Below are positions 7,915 to 15,714 of a DNA stretch of 42,295 nucleotides, piece by piece; within the stretch, counting starts at the first letter, position 1, and every line of letters starts with the position of its first letter. Both the position numbers and the translations under genes were made by a program. The stretch spans positions 1 to 42,295 of the forward strand of contig NZ_JALVAO010000003.1 in NCBI RefSeq assembly GCF_027011145.1, written 5' to 3'. Under the pieces are notes generated by a model that was not told the origin of the DNA, did not search any database, and was given only the letters and a program-made list of their open reading frames with translations. The DNA is from Thermococcus sp. Lineage in GTDB: Archaea; Methanobacteriota_B; Thermococci; Thermococcales; Thermococcaceae.

Positions 7915-8155
7915 AAGTTTGACCAAGGTTTGCATGTCCTTTTTGAGGAATCGTAGTTTTAAGGGGTTTTATTCTTGAGCTTGCCCCTTCTTGCCGGTTC
8001 TTCTTTAGAATAACGCCCTTCGGGCGTTGATGAGGAGTAGAACTTGTCTTGGCTTGTTTTGTTTGATGAAAAACCCGCTTTGAGTTTGAAATGTTTAGAG
8101 GACATGCAAACTTATTCTTGTTATTTTGGTGGAAGTTTATTTTTTGGTCAAACTT
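7915..8155. repeat. Nested long-range inverted repeats
   Basis: GTTTGCATGTCCT at 7928-7940 is the exact reverse complement of AGGACATGCAAAC at 8099-8111 (13 bp). Outside it, AAGTTTGACC at 7915-7924 is the exact reverse complement of GGTCAAACTT at 8146-8155 (10 bp). The pairs are correctly nested, so the RNA could fold as one closed stem around a 158-nt interior that holds the hairpin at 8012-8028. Confidence 0.7.
8012..8028. repeat. CGCCC-TT-CGGGCG hairpin, copy 1
   Basis: AACGCCCTTCGGGCGTT is a perfect hairpin with a TTCG-type tip and is followed by GATGAG. Copy 2 at 8278-8294 shares the core and the following TGAT. One stem pair differs as A-T here and G-C there. Confidence 0.7.
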
Positions 8156-8277
8156 TTCAAAGCAAAGTTTGCTTGCTTGTGCAAGCGCTGGCGGAAGAGC
8201 ATGTGCATCTTCTGTAATGTTCAGATTCTGTGGGGTTTTTACTCACTTGCTCCTTTGGTAAGTGTTTCACTGTCCAA

Positions 8278-8294
8278 AGCGCCCTTCGGGCGCT
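8278..8294. repeat. CGCCC-TT-CGGGCG hairpin, copy 2
   Basis: AGCGCCCTTCGGGCGCT is a perfect hairpin followed by GATTAA. Compared with copy 1 both partners of one stem pair have changed (A-T to G-C), which preserves pairing. Confidence 0.7.
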
Positions 8295-8527
8295 GATTAA
8301 AGTCAAAACTGCTTGAAAATGTTTGTTTAAGGGATTAAACCCCTTTCAAAGTTACAGTTGGTTAGTGCATGGCTAATCTTTGTCCTTCTTGAATGGCAAG
8401 AGCCAATTTTTGGCCAAGCTTTTTCCAAAAGGTTGAAGGAGTAAAGTTTTAACAAAGCTTGAAGGGATTAAGAAAATTTAACTTGGTCTTCTTTTTGCGA
8501 TCCTAAAAGCAATCTTCGAAAGTTCTC

Positions 8528-8605
<78 letters not shown>

Positions 8606-8632
8606 ATGCCCGCTTTTAAGGACTTCGGAGAG

Positions 8633-8641
8633 CTTATAAAG
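8633..8641. promoter_or_regulatory. Near-symmetric TATA box between tRNA-Pro and the GT2 gene
   Basis: CTTATAAAG reads as CTTTATAAG on the other strand. It is about 30 nt from the 5' end of tRNA-Pro on one side and about 32 nt from the GTG start of the mannosyltransferase on the other. It may serve both directions. Confidence 0.5.
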
Positions 8642-8672
8642 TTTACGCACTACTACGGCAGGGTGTGGGTGA

Positions 8673-9728
8673 GTGCGGGTTAGTATAATAGTTCCAACAT
8701 ACAATGAGAGAGAAAACCTTCCTGAACTTCTTGAGAGGATTTCGAAAGCCCTCAAGGATTACGATTATGAAATAATTATTGTTGATGACGATTCCCCCGA
8801 TGGAACGTGGAAGCTCGCCGAAGAGCTGTCAAATAAGTATCCCGTCAGGGTAATTCGGAGAACCGAGGAGAAGGGCCTTTCCTCGGCTGTAATCAGGGGG
8901 TTTAAGGAAGCGAAGGGTGACGTTTTCGTGGTCATGGATGCGGACCTACAGCACCCTCCTGAAATAATCCCAGAGCTTTTAAGAGAAATCGAAGAGGGTG
9001 CCGACATAGCGATAGCAAGCCGCTATGTTCCGGGTGGAGGCGTTAAGAACTGGTACTGGTACAGGAAGCTTATCTCAAAGGGCGCCATAATGCTCGGTCG
9101 CCTGGCCCTTCCAAAGATAAGGAACGTGAAGGACCCCGTGAGCGGGTTCTTTGCCCTCCGGAGGGAGGTTGTGGAAAACGTTGAGCTCAATCCCGTTGGC
9201 TTCAAAATCCTCATGGAGATTCTCATAAAGGGCAACTACAAGAAGGTCGTGGAGGTTCCCTTCGTTTTCGGCCTGAGGAAGGCCGGCGAGAGCAAGCTGA
9301 GCGGGAAGACGATGCTTAATTACCTGAGGCACCTCTACAGGCTTATGCGCTGGGAAGGGGAACTCGACAGGCTAATAAAATTTTCCATCGTCGGCTTTTC
9401 CGGGATTATCGTTAACGAGGGTTTTCTATGGCTGTTCGTTAACCTCGGCATCGACAAGTACGTCGCCAACGTTCCGGCGACAGAACTCGCGATACTCAAC
9501 AACTTCATCTGGAACGACCTCTGGACGTTTAAGGACCTCAAGAGGAAGCCATTGTGGAAGAGGCTCGTTAGCTTCCACATCGCCGCGTTAACAGGCGCCC
9601 TAGTCCAGTGGGCGATATACGTTCCCCTCGTGTGGCTCGGCATTCACTACCTCATAGCTAACCTAGTCGGCATTGGAGCTTCCTTCATAGTGCGCTTCGC
9701 AGTTAACAGGCACGTCACATGGGGTTGA
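8673..9728 (+). CDS. Dolichol-phosphate mannosyltransferase with C-terminal GtrA-like membrane domain
   Basis: This 351-residue enzyme is expected to transfer mannose from GDP-mannose to dolichyl phosphate on the cytoplasmic face, making a sugar donor for glycosylation. The GT2 domain (about 1-230) has VPTYNERENL, VDDDSPDGTW (D38-D40) and the metal-binding D89-A-D91, then LQHPPE. The C-terminal part (about 230-351) has four membrane helices of GtrA type. Length, layout and D89/D91 numbering match the structurally known Pyrococcus furiosus DPM synthase, as I recall it. The start is GTG 8673 behind GGGTGTGGGTGA. It stands alone between tRNA-Pro and the KaiC-like gene but serves the glycosylation genes 3-5 kb away. 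The substrate is inferred from the family. Confidence 0.92.
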   Translation: MRVSIIVPTYNERENLPELLERISKALKDYDYEIIIVDDDSPDGTWKLAEELSNKYPVRVIRRTEEKGLSSAVIRGFKEAKGDVFVVMDADLQHPPEIIPELLREIEEGADIAIASRYVPGGGVKNWYWYRKLISKGAIMLGRLALPKIRNVKDPVSGFFALRREVVENVELNPVGFKILMEILIKGNYKKVVEVPFVFGLRKAGESKLSGKTMLNYLRHLYRLMRWEGELDRLIKFSIVGFSGIIVNEGFLWLFVNLGIDKYVANVPATELAILNNFIWNDLWTFKDLKRKPLWKRLVSFHIAALTGALVQWAIYVPLVWLGIHYLIANLVGIGASFIVRFAVNRHVTWG

Positions 9729-9791
9729 ATATTCTCCAGGGGGTAACCTTTAATACTGGACTTTCTCTAACCTTTAGGGGGTGCGCGGGAG

Positions 9792-10505
9792 ATGTACGTA
9801 GGCGAGCTACTCAAGGGACTCGACAGACTGCCCACCGGCGTTCCGGGACTCGATAACCTCATCGGCGGCGGCTTTCTGCCGGGAAGGGTTTACCTCATTA
9901 CGGGTCCCCCCGGGAGCGGAAAGACTACCCTGGGAATTCAGTTTCTTGTTGAAGGCGCCAACAACGACGAGAAGGGCCTCTTCATCTCGCTCTTTGAAAC
10001 GCAGGACGTTATCTTACGCGATATGCTCCGCTACAACTTCGGAATCCTCGAACACTTTCAGTCAAAGAAGATAGCCTTCTATGACCTCGGCGAGATTCTC
10101 TTGAGTGCCAACCGCGAGCTAACGTGGGAGGAGTTATTCAAGCTTCTCATCGAAATTATCAAGCGCGAAAAAGCAAAGAGGGTCGTGATTGACTCCTTCA
10201 GCCTCTTCGAGTCCTTCGTCAGCGACCCGGCCGGAAAGAAAAAGGCCCTGGGAAGGTTCGTCAGACTGCTCCGCTCCCTTGAGGTTACGACACTTCTCCT
10301 CGCGGAGATGCTGAGCTCCGAAAAATACACCGACGAATACTACCTCGCGGACGGCGTCATAGTGCTCCACCACTTCATGCGCAACTACCAGATGGTGAGA
10401 GCTCTCCAGATACTCAAGATGCGTGGCGTTCCCCACGACAGCAACCTTAAGAGGCTTCGCTTCACAACCGACGGAATAAGGGTCTATCCGGAGGCCCCGC
10501 TATGA
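9792..10505 (+). CDS. KaiC/RecA-superfamily ATPase (RAD55-like, single domain)
   Basis: This 237-residue protein has one KaiC-type ATPase domain. The N-terminal LPTGVPGLDNLIGGGFLPG segment precedes Walker A GPPGSGKTT at 38-46. A Walker-B-like RVVIDSFSLFES lies about residue 127. The family uses ATP for signalling or DNA-linked roles, and many Thermococcales copies are uncharacterised. CTTTAATAC at 9748-9756 is a plausible TATA box and GGGGGTG lies before ATG 9792. Its stop overlaps the start of the next gene by 4 nt (ATGA), so the two proteins are probably made together. It is shorter than two-domain KaiC. No sensor or phosphorylation domain is seen. Confidence 0.85.
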   Translation: MYVGELLKGLDRLPTGVPGLDNLIGGGFLPGRVYLITGPPGSGKTTLGIQFLVEGANNDEKGLFISLFETQDVILRDMLRYNFGILEHFQSKKIAFYDLGEILLSANRELTWEELFKLLIEIIKREKAKRVVIDSFSLFESFVSDPAGKKKALGRFVRLLRSLEVTTLLLAEMLSSEKYTDEYYLADGVIVLHHFMRNYQMVRALQILKMRGVPHDSNLKRLRFTTDGIRVYPEAPL

Positions 10506-10921
10506 CAGACGAGAAGAAGGCCCTCCTTAAGGAGGCCTACCAGTTCGGCTACTTCGTCGGTCTTAGAGGACACAGCGAGTGGGCGGAGTGGGTTAGGCAG
10601 AAGAGGGAAGAGCTCTACCAAAGGGCAGAGGAGCTGGGAATTTACGAGCTGGTTAAGGACGCATACCGGAAGGGAAAGGAACTCGGAAAGAGGGACAGGG
10701 AGGAGAAGCTCTACGAGGGCCTCGTTGCAAAGGTCGAGAGGGAAGAGGAGCCGAGGGTAAGAAAGGTCGTCTCGTCCAGGGTTGAGACCAAACCACCGGA
10801 AGAAACCTCAATCGAGCGCGATTACTTGGAGTTCATCCAGAGCACAAAGCTGACAATGCCTCCCGAACTGCTCGACTCCCTCAAGCATCTGGAGCCCCCG
10901 AAGATGCTCCGCCTTGAGTAG
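10502..10921 (+). CDS. Conserved hypothetical protein, putative partner of the KaiC-like ATPase
   Basis: I do not recognise a family. The 139 residues are highly charged and mostly helical in appearance: residues 20-80 (EWAEWVRQKREELYQRAEEL, then KDAYRKGKELGKRDREEKLY) look amphipathic, possibly coiled coil. A linker about 85-105 is rich in Glu, Lys and Pro. A short hydrophobic tail follows (LTMPPELLDSLKHLEPPKML). No cysteine, signal or membrane segment is seen. It overlaps the ATPase stop as ATGA. An adaptor or regulator of that ATPase is an inference from context only. Confidence 0.75.
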   Translation: MTDEKKALLKEAYQFGYFVGLRGHSEWAEWVRQKREELYQRAEELGIYELVKDAYRKGKELGKRDREEKLYEGLVAKVEREEEPRVRKVVSSRVETKPPEETSIERDYLEFIQSTKLTMPPELLDSLKHLEPPKMLRLE

Positions 10922-10925
10922 GCAA

Positions 10926-10937
10926 CCTTTTATACTT
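10926..10937 (+). promoter_or_regulatory. TATA box of the M28-like peptidase gene
   Basis: CCTTTTATACTT lies just behind the previous stop and about 35 nt before ATG 10966. GGTGA at 10956-10960, 5 nt before that ATG, decides the start. Confidence 0.6.
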
Positions 10938-10965
10938 CTTTCTCCACGTTAATACGGTGACCTTC

Positions 10966-12636
10966 ATGAAGTTACCCGATGTCCGGCTCAGTCCAGAGCG
11001 TATTCTGAAGGATATTTCTGAGATAGGGGAGTTCCACAGGATTCAGGGTTCACGGGAACTCGTTGAGAGCGTTAAGTTCATCAAAGAAAAGCTCGACTCC
11101 TTTGGCGTTGAGAACGACCTTCTATCGGACTCCTACGACGGAAAAACCTGGCACGGAACCCTGGCTTCCCCCATAGCGTGGAACCCCATTCGCGGTGAGC
11201 TTTCCTACGACGGGAAGAGGCTCACGACCGAGGAGAGCCCGCTCCTGATAATGGCCCACTCTCCGGAGGGAGAGGTCAAAGCTGAAGTCCTGCCGATTTT
11301 CCGCGAGGAAGACTGGGATGACGCGGAGGGAAAGGTCGTTGTCGTAAACAAGGACTGGAGAAACGCCTACAGGAAAGCCAACGAAGCGGGAGCAAAGGCC
11401 TTCATAGCCCACCGGGAGGGGACTGGAGAGTTCTACCCCTACATAGGCCTTTTTCTTACAAAAGAAGACCTTGAATGGGCGAAGATTCCAGCCTTGGCAG
11501 TTCCCGAGAGCGTCGCGAAGGATATGGTTTCCAAGTCCCTCAAAGGTAGCGTTGAGGTTAGCCTCTCGGTTCAGGTTGAAAGGCCCAAGAGAGAAGACCT
11601 CCCAATGCTCTACGCGAAGGTGGGCGAACCGCCCTACATAGTTTTCTCTGCCCACATCTGCCACCCGAGGCCTGGGGCCAACGACAACGCGAGCGGGAGC
11701 GCGATGCTAATCGAGCTGGCGAGGAAGCTCAGCGAGGCTTACAAGTACTCATTCCGCTTCGGCTTCGCCTTCCTCTGGGTTCCCGAGCATCATGGGACAC
11801 AGACCTTCTTCGAGAGGGCGAAACCGGGAGAATATTACGCGAACATAAACCTCGACATGGTTGCAGGAAGCCCGGACAGGAGCGGTTCAACGCTGATGCT
11901 CGTGAGAACCCCGTTCTCGCGCTTTTCCGTGGTTTCCGGCCTGCTTGAGCACTTTCTCTGGAGGTTTAACAGAAAAGAAAAGAGCTTCTCCGGAAGCGAG
12001 ATTCCTGCCATAGCGTTTAAGCCCTATCCCTACGAGATGGGAAGCGACCACGACGTCTTCAACTTCTTTGGGGTTCCGGGGACTATGCTGATAACCTGGC
12101 CCGACAGGTTCTACCATTCAAGCGGGGACACGGTTGAGAAGGTCAGCCTGGAGACGATTTCAATAATCGGCAACGCAGTTCTTTCCACTGCCCTCTCGCT
12201 CGCGGAAGGAGAGGGGAAAACGCTGGGAAGGTTCGCGAGGGGCTACGCGATGAAAGTCCTCGGCGAGCTCTCGATGGCCAGAGATACCGAGGAGAGCGAG
12301 AGGCTTGTAATGAAGGGCCTCGCGAGGGATTCGGAATTCCTTGGGTTGAACCTCGGTCACGATTTTGATGATGAACCCTGGCTCCACTGGAAGGCCAGAG
12401 GAGTTCTAAACGAGAGGCTGATTAGAGCGAGGAACGGAAACTGGGAGGAGTTCAGAAAACTCACCGAGGACAGAAGGGTTTACTCCCAGCTCCACGAGCT
12501 GTTAATGCTCTCAGAGATTCTTCCGAAGGAGAGGGCCTTTAGAGCTCTTTCTGAGGAATACGGTAAAGTTGAAAGGGAAAAACTCGAAAAGCTTGTCGAA
12601 ATCCTTGAGGAGGCGAAAATAGTCATTCCTTCTTGA
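10966..12636 (+). CDS. M28-like zinc aminopeptidase with PA-like insert
   Basis: This 556-residue protein resembles M28 aminopeptidases (DUF4910/DUF2172-type relatives). Likely zinc ligands are His230 and/or His233 and Asp240 in HICHPRPGANDNASG, Glu274 in PEHHG, Asp297 in NLDMVAGS and His384 in YHSSGD. Residues about 100-200 (GKVVVVNKDWRNAYRKANEA, GAKAFIAHREG) look like a protease-associated insert. The C-terminal 140 residues are helical and of unknown role. No signal peptide, so it probably trims peptides in the cytoplasm. I preferred ATG 10966 over GTG 10957 because of the GGTGA placement. Its end overlaps the convergent regulator gene by 14 nt. The exact ligand set is inferred by motif. 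Confidence 0.82.
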   Translation: MKLPDVRLSPERILKDISEIGEFHRIQGSRELVESVKFIKEKLDSFGVENDLLSDSYDGKTWHGTLASPIAWNPIRGELSYDGKRLTTEESPLLIMAHSPEGEVKAEVLPIFREEDWDDAEGKVVVVNKDWRNAYRKANEAGAKAFIAHREGTGEFYPYIGLFLTKEDLEWAKIPALAVPESVAKDMVSKSLKGSVEVSLSVQVERPKREDLPMLYAKVGEPPYIVFSAHICHPRPGANDNASGSAMLIELARKLSEAYKYSFRFGFAFLWVPEHHGTQTFFERAKPGEYYANINLDMVAGSPDRSGSTLMLVRTPFSRFSVVSGLLEHFLWRFNRKEKSFSGSEIPAIAFKPYPYEMGSDHDVFNFFGVPGTMLITWPDRFYHSSGDTVEKVSLETISIIGNAVLSTALSLAEGEGKTLGRFARGYAMKVLGELSMARDTEESERLVMKGLARDSEFLGLNLGHDFDDEPWLHWKARGVLNERLIRARNGNWEEFRKLTEDRRVYSQLHELLMLSEILPKERAFRALSEEYGKVEREKLEKLVEILEEAKIVIPS

Positions 12637-12949
12637 GTTCCCTTTCTATTTCGCCTATCCTCTCAAGGATATATCTTTTAAGGTTCTCAAGAAGCTCCGC
12701 GGGAGAAACTGCCGTGTATGTGTAACCGAGCCAGCCTTGCTGGATTAGCTCCCTCTTCAGCATTCCCCTTCTGTAGAGGTTGAGCACGTGCTCTCTGACG
12801 GAACGCTCGCTTATTCCGAGCTCCCTGACTATTTCGGTTATCCTCATGGGTTTTCGCTTTTCGAGAAGGAGACGGTATATCCTGAGCTCCGTTTTCTTGA
12901 CTCCCAGTGAGCGGAGGAGCGCTTCCAGTCTCTCGTAAACGTCGTTCAT
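12623..12949 (-). CDS. Winged-helix transcriptional regulator (TrmB/MarR-like)
   Basis: This 108-residue protein is almost wholly a winged helix: MRITEIVRELGISERSVREH is a textbook helix-turn-helix, then a wing (RRGMLKRELIQQ, GWLGYTYTAV) and a C-terminal helix that may dimerise (about 78-105). It has no ligand domain. The ATG at 12949 follows GGTGAGAG; the longer form from 12961 would place that site inside the coding region. A TATA box at 12997-13007 and a small palindrome at 12963-12976 over the predicted start of transcription suggest self-regulation. Targets are unknown. The adjacent trkAH operon on the same strand is one possibility. Confidence 0.8.
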   Translation of the reverse strand: MNDVYERLEALLRSLGVKKTELRIYRLLLEKRKPMRITEIVRELGISERSVREHVLNLYRRGMLKRELIQQGWLGYTYTAVSPAELLENLKRYILERIGEIERELKKE

Positions 12950-12962
12950 CTCTCTCACCATT

Positions 12963-12976
12963 TAGGTTCTCACCTA
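12963..12976. promoter_or_regulatory. Palindrome TAGGT-N4-ACCTA, candidate operator
   Basis: TAGGT (12963-12967), TCTC, ACCTA (12972-12976) is a perfect inverted repeat. A reverse-strand TATA-like CTTATTAACAC (12997-13007) would start transcription near 12977, so the palindrome sits at +1 and just beyond. A bound regulator would block the promoter. Confidence 0.5.
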
Positions 12977-13014
12977 TGAAAAACAAACTTCATAAGTGTT
13001 AATAAGTCTTTTCC

Positions 13015-14490
13015 CTACCACTTCCAGTAGCTTTTCGTGAAGAGCACGAGGGCTGTCACTATCTCCAGTCTGCCGAGCCACATCAGGAAGAACATGAGAA
13101 TCCTTGTGGAAGGCGGGAACACCAGATAGTTTGCCATCGGCCCCACTGCCCCGATGCCGGGCCCTATGTTTCCGAGGGTTGCCGCAACGGCACTCATTGA
13201 ATCCGCGAGGGTGAGGTTCGCTCCGTTGGTTGTCCCGTTGATTACCACAACTAGAGACGAGACAAAAAAGATGACAAAATAGAGGGCTATGAATGCCAGA
13301 GCTCCCCTCACAGAACGTTCCTCGACGGGCTTTCCTCCCAGCTCTATCGACTTCACGGCCGATGGGTGAAACGCCTGCAGAAGCTCCCTCTTTATCGCCT
13401 TAATCCCGATTATCCACCTAACAACCTTGATGGAACCCGCGGTGGACCCGCTCGACCCACCTATGAACATGGCGAAAAACAGCACAGCCTGAGCGGGGAG
13501 CGTCCAGTTGGCGAAGTTCATTGTCGCATAACCCGTGGTCGTTACTATCGAAGTTACCTGAAAGAGGGCCTGCCTGAAAGCAGTGGATAAAGAAAACCCG
13601 TACTGGTTTACGAGCATCGGGACAAGAATGGTGGACAGCCCGATGAGTATTAGGACGTAAACCCGGAACTCCTCGTTTTTCCTGATTCTGAAATCCCTCC
13701 TCAGAAGATACCAGAAGAGTGCAAAGTTAGCGCCCGCCAGTATCATGAAGACTATGATAACCCACTGGACTGCCGGTGAAAACGCTTCGATTGAAGCCGC
13801 GAGCGGGGAAAACCCTCCCGTGCTCATGGTTGTGAAGGCATGGACGAGGGCCATATAGGGGGTCATTCTCGGTGCAAGCCCAAGGTAGTGGAGCAGGACA
13901 AGTATTGCCGTTTCAAGGAGAGTGAGGCCGATGTATATGCCCCAGAATATCCTCGCCGTCTGCCGTATATGGGGCGTGAGTTTCTGTAGCTGTGGCCCGG
14001 GGGCCTCGAGGCTCATGAGTTCAGCCCCACCAACGCTGAGCCGGGGGAGAATCGCTATGGCCAGAACGACGATTCCCATTCCCCCGAGCCACTGGGTCAG
14101 CTGACGCCAGAAGAGGATTGCCTTTGAAGGCTCGTTGAAGTTGTCAAGAACCGTCGCTCCTGTTGTAGTGAACCCGCTCATGCTCTCGAAAAGTGCATTT
14201 ACCGGGTCTGCGAGGGAACTCTTTCCGGAGATTACGTATGGCAACGCCCCTATGACCGCGACCACAAGCCACGCAAGAGATACTAGGAGAAAAGCCTCCT
14301 TGGTTCCTATCTCCGGGTTTCTATCGAGGGTGCGGAGAAAGAGCCCGAGGCCAAGGCTTATCACCATGGGAATCAAAAAGGGCTTTACCGATGTTCCACT
14401 GGTCAGGGCGACAATCATCGGCAGGATTAACGTGAGCCCGAGGAGAACAACTATCTCTCCGAGGAGGGACAACACGGCTTTAATCCTCAT
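13015..14490 (-). CDS. trkH: TrkH-type potassium transport membrane subunit
   Basis: This 491-residue membrane protein forms the ion path of a Trk/Ktr potassium uptake system. It has four M1-P-M2 repeats with their filter loops: SGFTTTGATV (about residue 110), TMSTGGFSP (about 222), TTTGYATM (about 318) and ATLGNIGPG (about 437). The gene follows trkA on the same strand with an ATGA overlap at 14487-14490, so expression is coupled to its regulatory subunit. A T-run on the reverse strand (TTTGTTTTTC, about 12979-12988) may end the transcript. Length is in the usual range. It probably needs TrkA, whose gene carries a frameshift here. Confidence 0.93.
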   Translation of the reverse strand: MRIKAVLSLLGEIVVLLGLTLILPMIVALTSGTSVKPFLIPMVISLGLGLFLRTLDRNPEIGTKEAFLLVSLAWLVVAVIGALPYVISGKSSLADPVNALFESMSGFTTTGATVLDNFNEPSKAILFWRQLTQWLGGMGIVVLAIAILPRLSVGGAELMSLEAPGPQLQKLTPHIRQTARIFWGIYIGLTLLETAILVLLHYLGLAPRMTPYMALVHAFTTMSTGGFSPLAASIEAFSPAVQWVIIVFMILAGANFALFWYLLRRDFRIRKNEEFRVYVLILIGLSTILVPMLVNQYGFSLSTAFRQALFQVTSIVTTTGYATMNFANWTLPAQAVLFFAMFIGGSSGSTAGSIKVVRWIIGIKAIKRELLQAFHPSAVKSIELGGKPVEERSVRGALAFIALYFVIFFVSSLVVVINGTTNGANLTLADSMSAVAATLGNIGPGIGAVGPMANYLVFPPSTRILMFFLMWLGRLEIVTALVLFTKSYWKW

Positions 14491-15669
14491 AGTTCAAGTT
14501 CCCCCAGCCTTTCATCTTCAACAACGATTGTCGCGATGTCCCCCTTCCTGAGGGTGAAGTTTCCCCCAGGGATTATCGTTTCTCCCTCCCTGAGAACCGG
14601 TCCGAGAATGGCCCCAACTTCATCCGGTTTTTTGCCGGCGAGGTTTTCTCCTATCTCAACGGCAAGAACCGTCACTCCGGGAATACCCGAGACGATTCCA
14701 AGAATGTGCTCCCCCTTAATGGCCAGAACTATTCTTTCAGCGGTCTCTATCTCGGGACTGACAACGAATATACCGTTTTTCTCAAAAATATCGCTGAAGT
14801 ACTGTTCGTGGACTATGGAAAACACCCTTTTGACCCCGGACTTCACCGCGATGAGGCTCGCGAGGAGGTTGTGGCTGTCTTCTCCGAGACATGCAATTCC
14901 CAAATCCGCCCGGTTCAGTTCTTCCCCGCGCCAGAGATTCTGGTCAAATACATCTCCCTGAATCACAAGGACAGAATCGAGCTTTTTTTGAAGCGTATTC
15001 AGCTCTTTTCTCGTCCCTCTCAACAAGTTTTACGTTGTAGACCTTCTCGGAAAGCATTTCAGCCAAGAAAATTCCCGTTTCACTTCCCCCCATTATGAGT
15101 ACATTTTGTGGCCTCTGGGCTCTGTACGTTCTCCTTATCTCGTCAAGGGTTCCTATTACGAGTGTTCTCCCCTTTATCTCGACACTCCAGAGGGTTTCCG
15201 GGGCCGAAAGAACGTCCCCAACGTAGAGCTCTCCGTACAGTTTCCTCAGAAACCGTATCTGGGGATACTCGACAACGTTTATTATGCTCCGGGCAACGAG
15301 GGGAACGGCGCACACCATCGTGTCAACGCCAAGGGCCTCCCTCCCACGCCCCCAAACGCGCAGGTATTCCATGTTTTTGACCCTTGCAATCGTCCTGGGG
15401 TTCGATAGGGTTTTTGCGAGTGAACAGACAACGATGTTGACGTTATCGTTGTTGGTTGTGGCTATCACGTAGTCGGCATTATAAACGCCGGCCTCTTCAA
15501 GGGTATCGGGCAGGGTTGCATCCCCCTCAACCGCAAGAACGTCAAGGGAATACTGAAGCTCATCAACGAGCCTTCCGTTTATGTCAACGACAGTTACATC
15601 GTGCCTTTTGGATAAGTGCTCCGCAACTCGCCTCCCAACTCTCCCGGCACCCACAACTATTACCTTCAT
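14487..15669 (-). pseudogene. trkA: TrkA potassium-uptake regulatory subunit, frameshifted at an A7 run
   Basis: The reading frame is broken. The first part (15669 to 14944) begins MKVIVVGAGRVGRRVAEHL with a Rossmann NAD site and stays family-like to RDEKRAEYASKK, then turns into a short nonsense tail. The second part, in the next frame, continues LDSVLVIQGDVFDQNLWRGE to 14487. The switch is at seven T on the given strand (14983-14989), seven A in the message. With six A the frame would be one 393-residue TrkA: two RCK pairs, N-domains about 1-115 and 195-300 (second motif LIMGGSETGIFLAE), C-domains after each. The protein senses nucleotide and gates TrkH. A sequencing or assembly error, real mutation, or polymerase slippage could explain it. 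Confidence 0.85.
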
Positions 15670-15696
15670 GGATACCCCTGTATGCTAGGTGGTCAA

Positions 15697-15709
15697 CAAC
15701 TTAAAGTTG
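15697..15709. promoter_or_regulatory. Palindrome CAACTT-A-AAGTTG overlapping the trkA TATA box
   Basis: The 6-bp arms pair perfectly around one A. The centre reads TTTAAG on the reverse strand, about 33 nt before ATG 15669, where a TATA box is expected. It may be only a symmetric TATA element. Confidence 0.4.
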
Positions 15710-15714
15710 ATGGT

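Larger units (their letters stand above)
7894..8527. other. Gene-free, hairpin-rich region between tRNA genes
   Basis: No open frame here looks like protein. The stretch is AT-rich with GC-rich islands and is packed with perfect short hairpins: ACTTCGC/GCGAAGT 7901-7918, CGCCC-TT-CGGGCG type at 8012-8028 and 8278-8294, AAGCAAA/TTTGCTT 8160-8174, GCTTG/CAAGC 8175-8186, GCCAA/TTGGC 8402-8414 and CAAGCTTT 8415-8422 with AAAGCTTG 8454-8461. Two longer-range inverted pairs nest inside it. It may encode structured RNA, or be a repeat or relic element. I cannot choose between these. Confidence 0.6.

Noticed and set aside
7717-7935. Open frame across the tRNA genes on the reverse strand
   Set aside because: It is an antisense reading of two tRNA genes.
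8023-8090. Possible C/D-box small RNA (two TGATGA-like words at about 8029 and 8063)
   Set aside because: No convincing CTGA D-boxes stand at the needed distances, so I do not call it.
12623-12986. Second reverse frame over the winged-helix gene (12687-12986)
   Set aside because: It is a shadow; the main frame has a clear helix-turn-helix and Shine-Dalgarno.
15106-15408. Forward frames across trkA
   Set aside because: They are antisense shadows of trkA.
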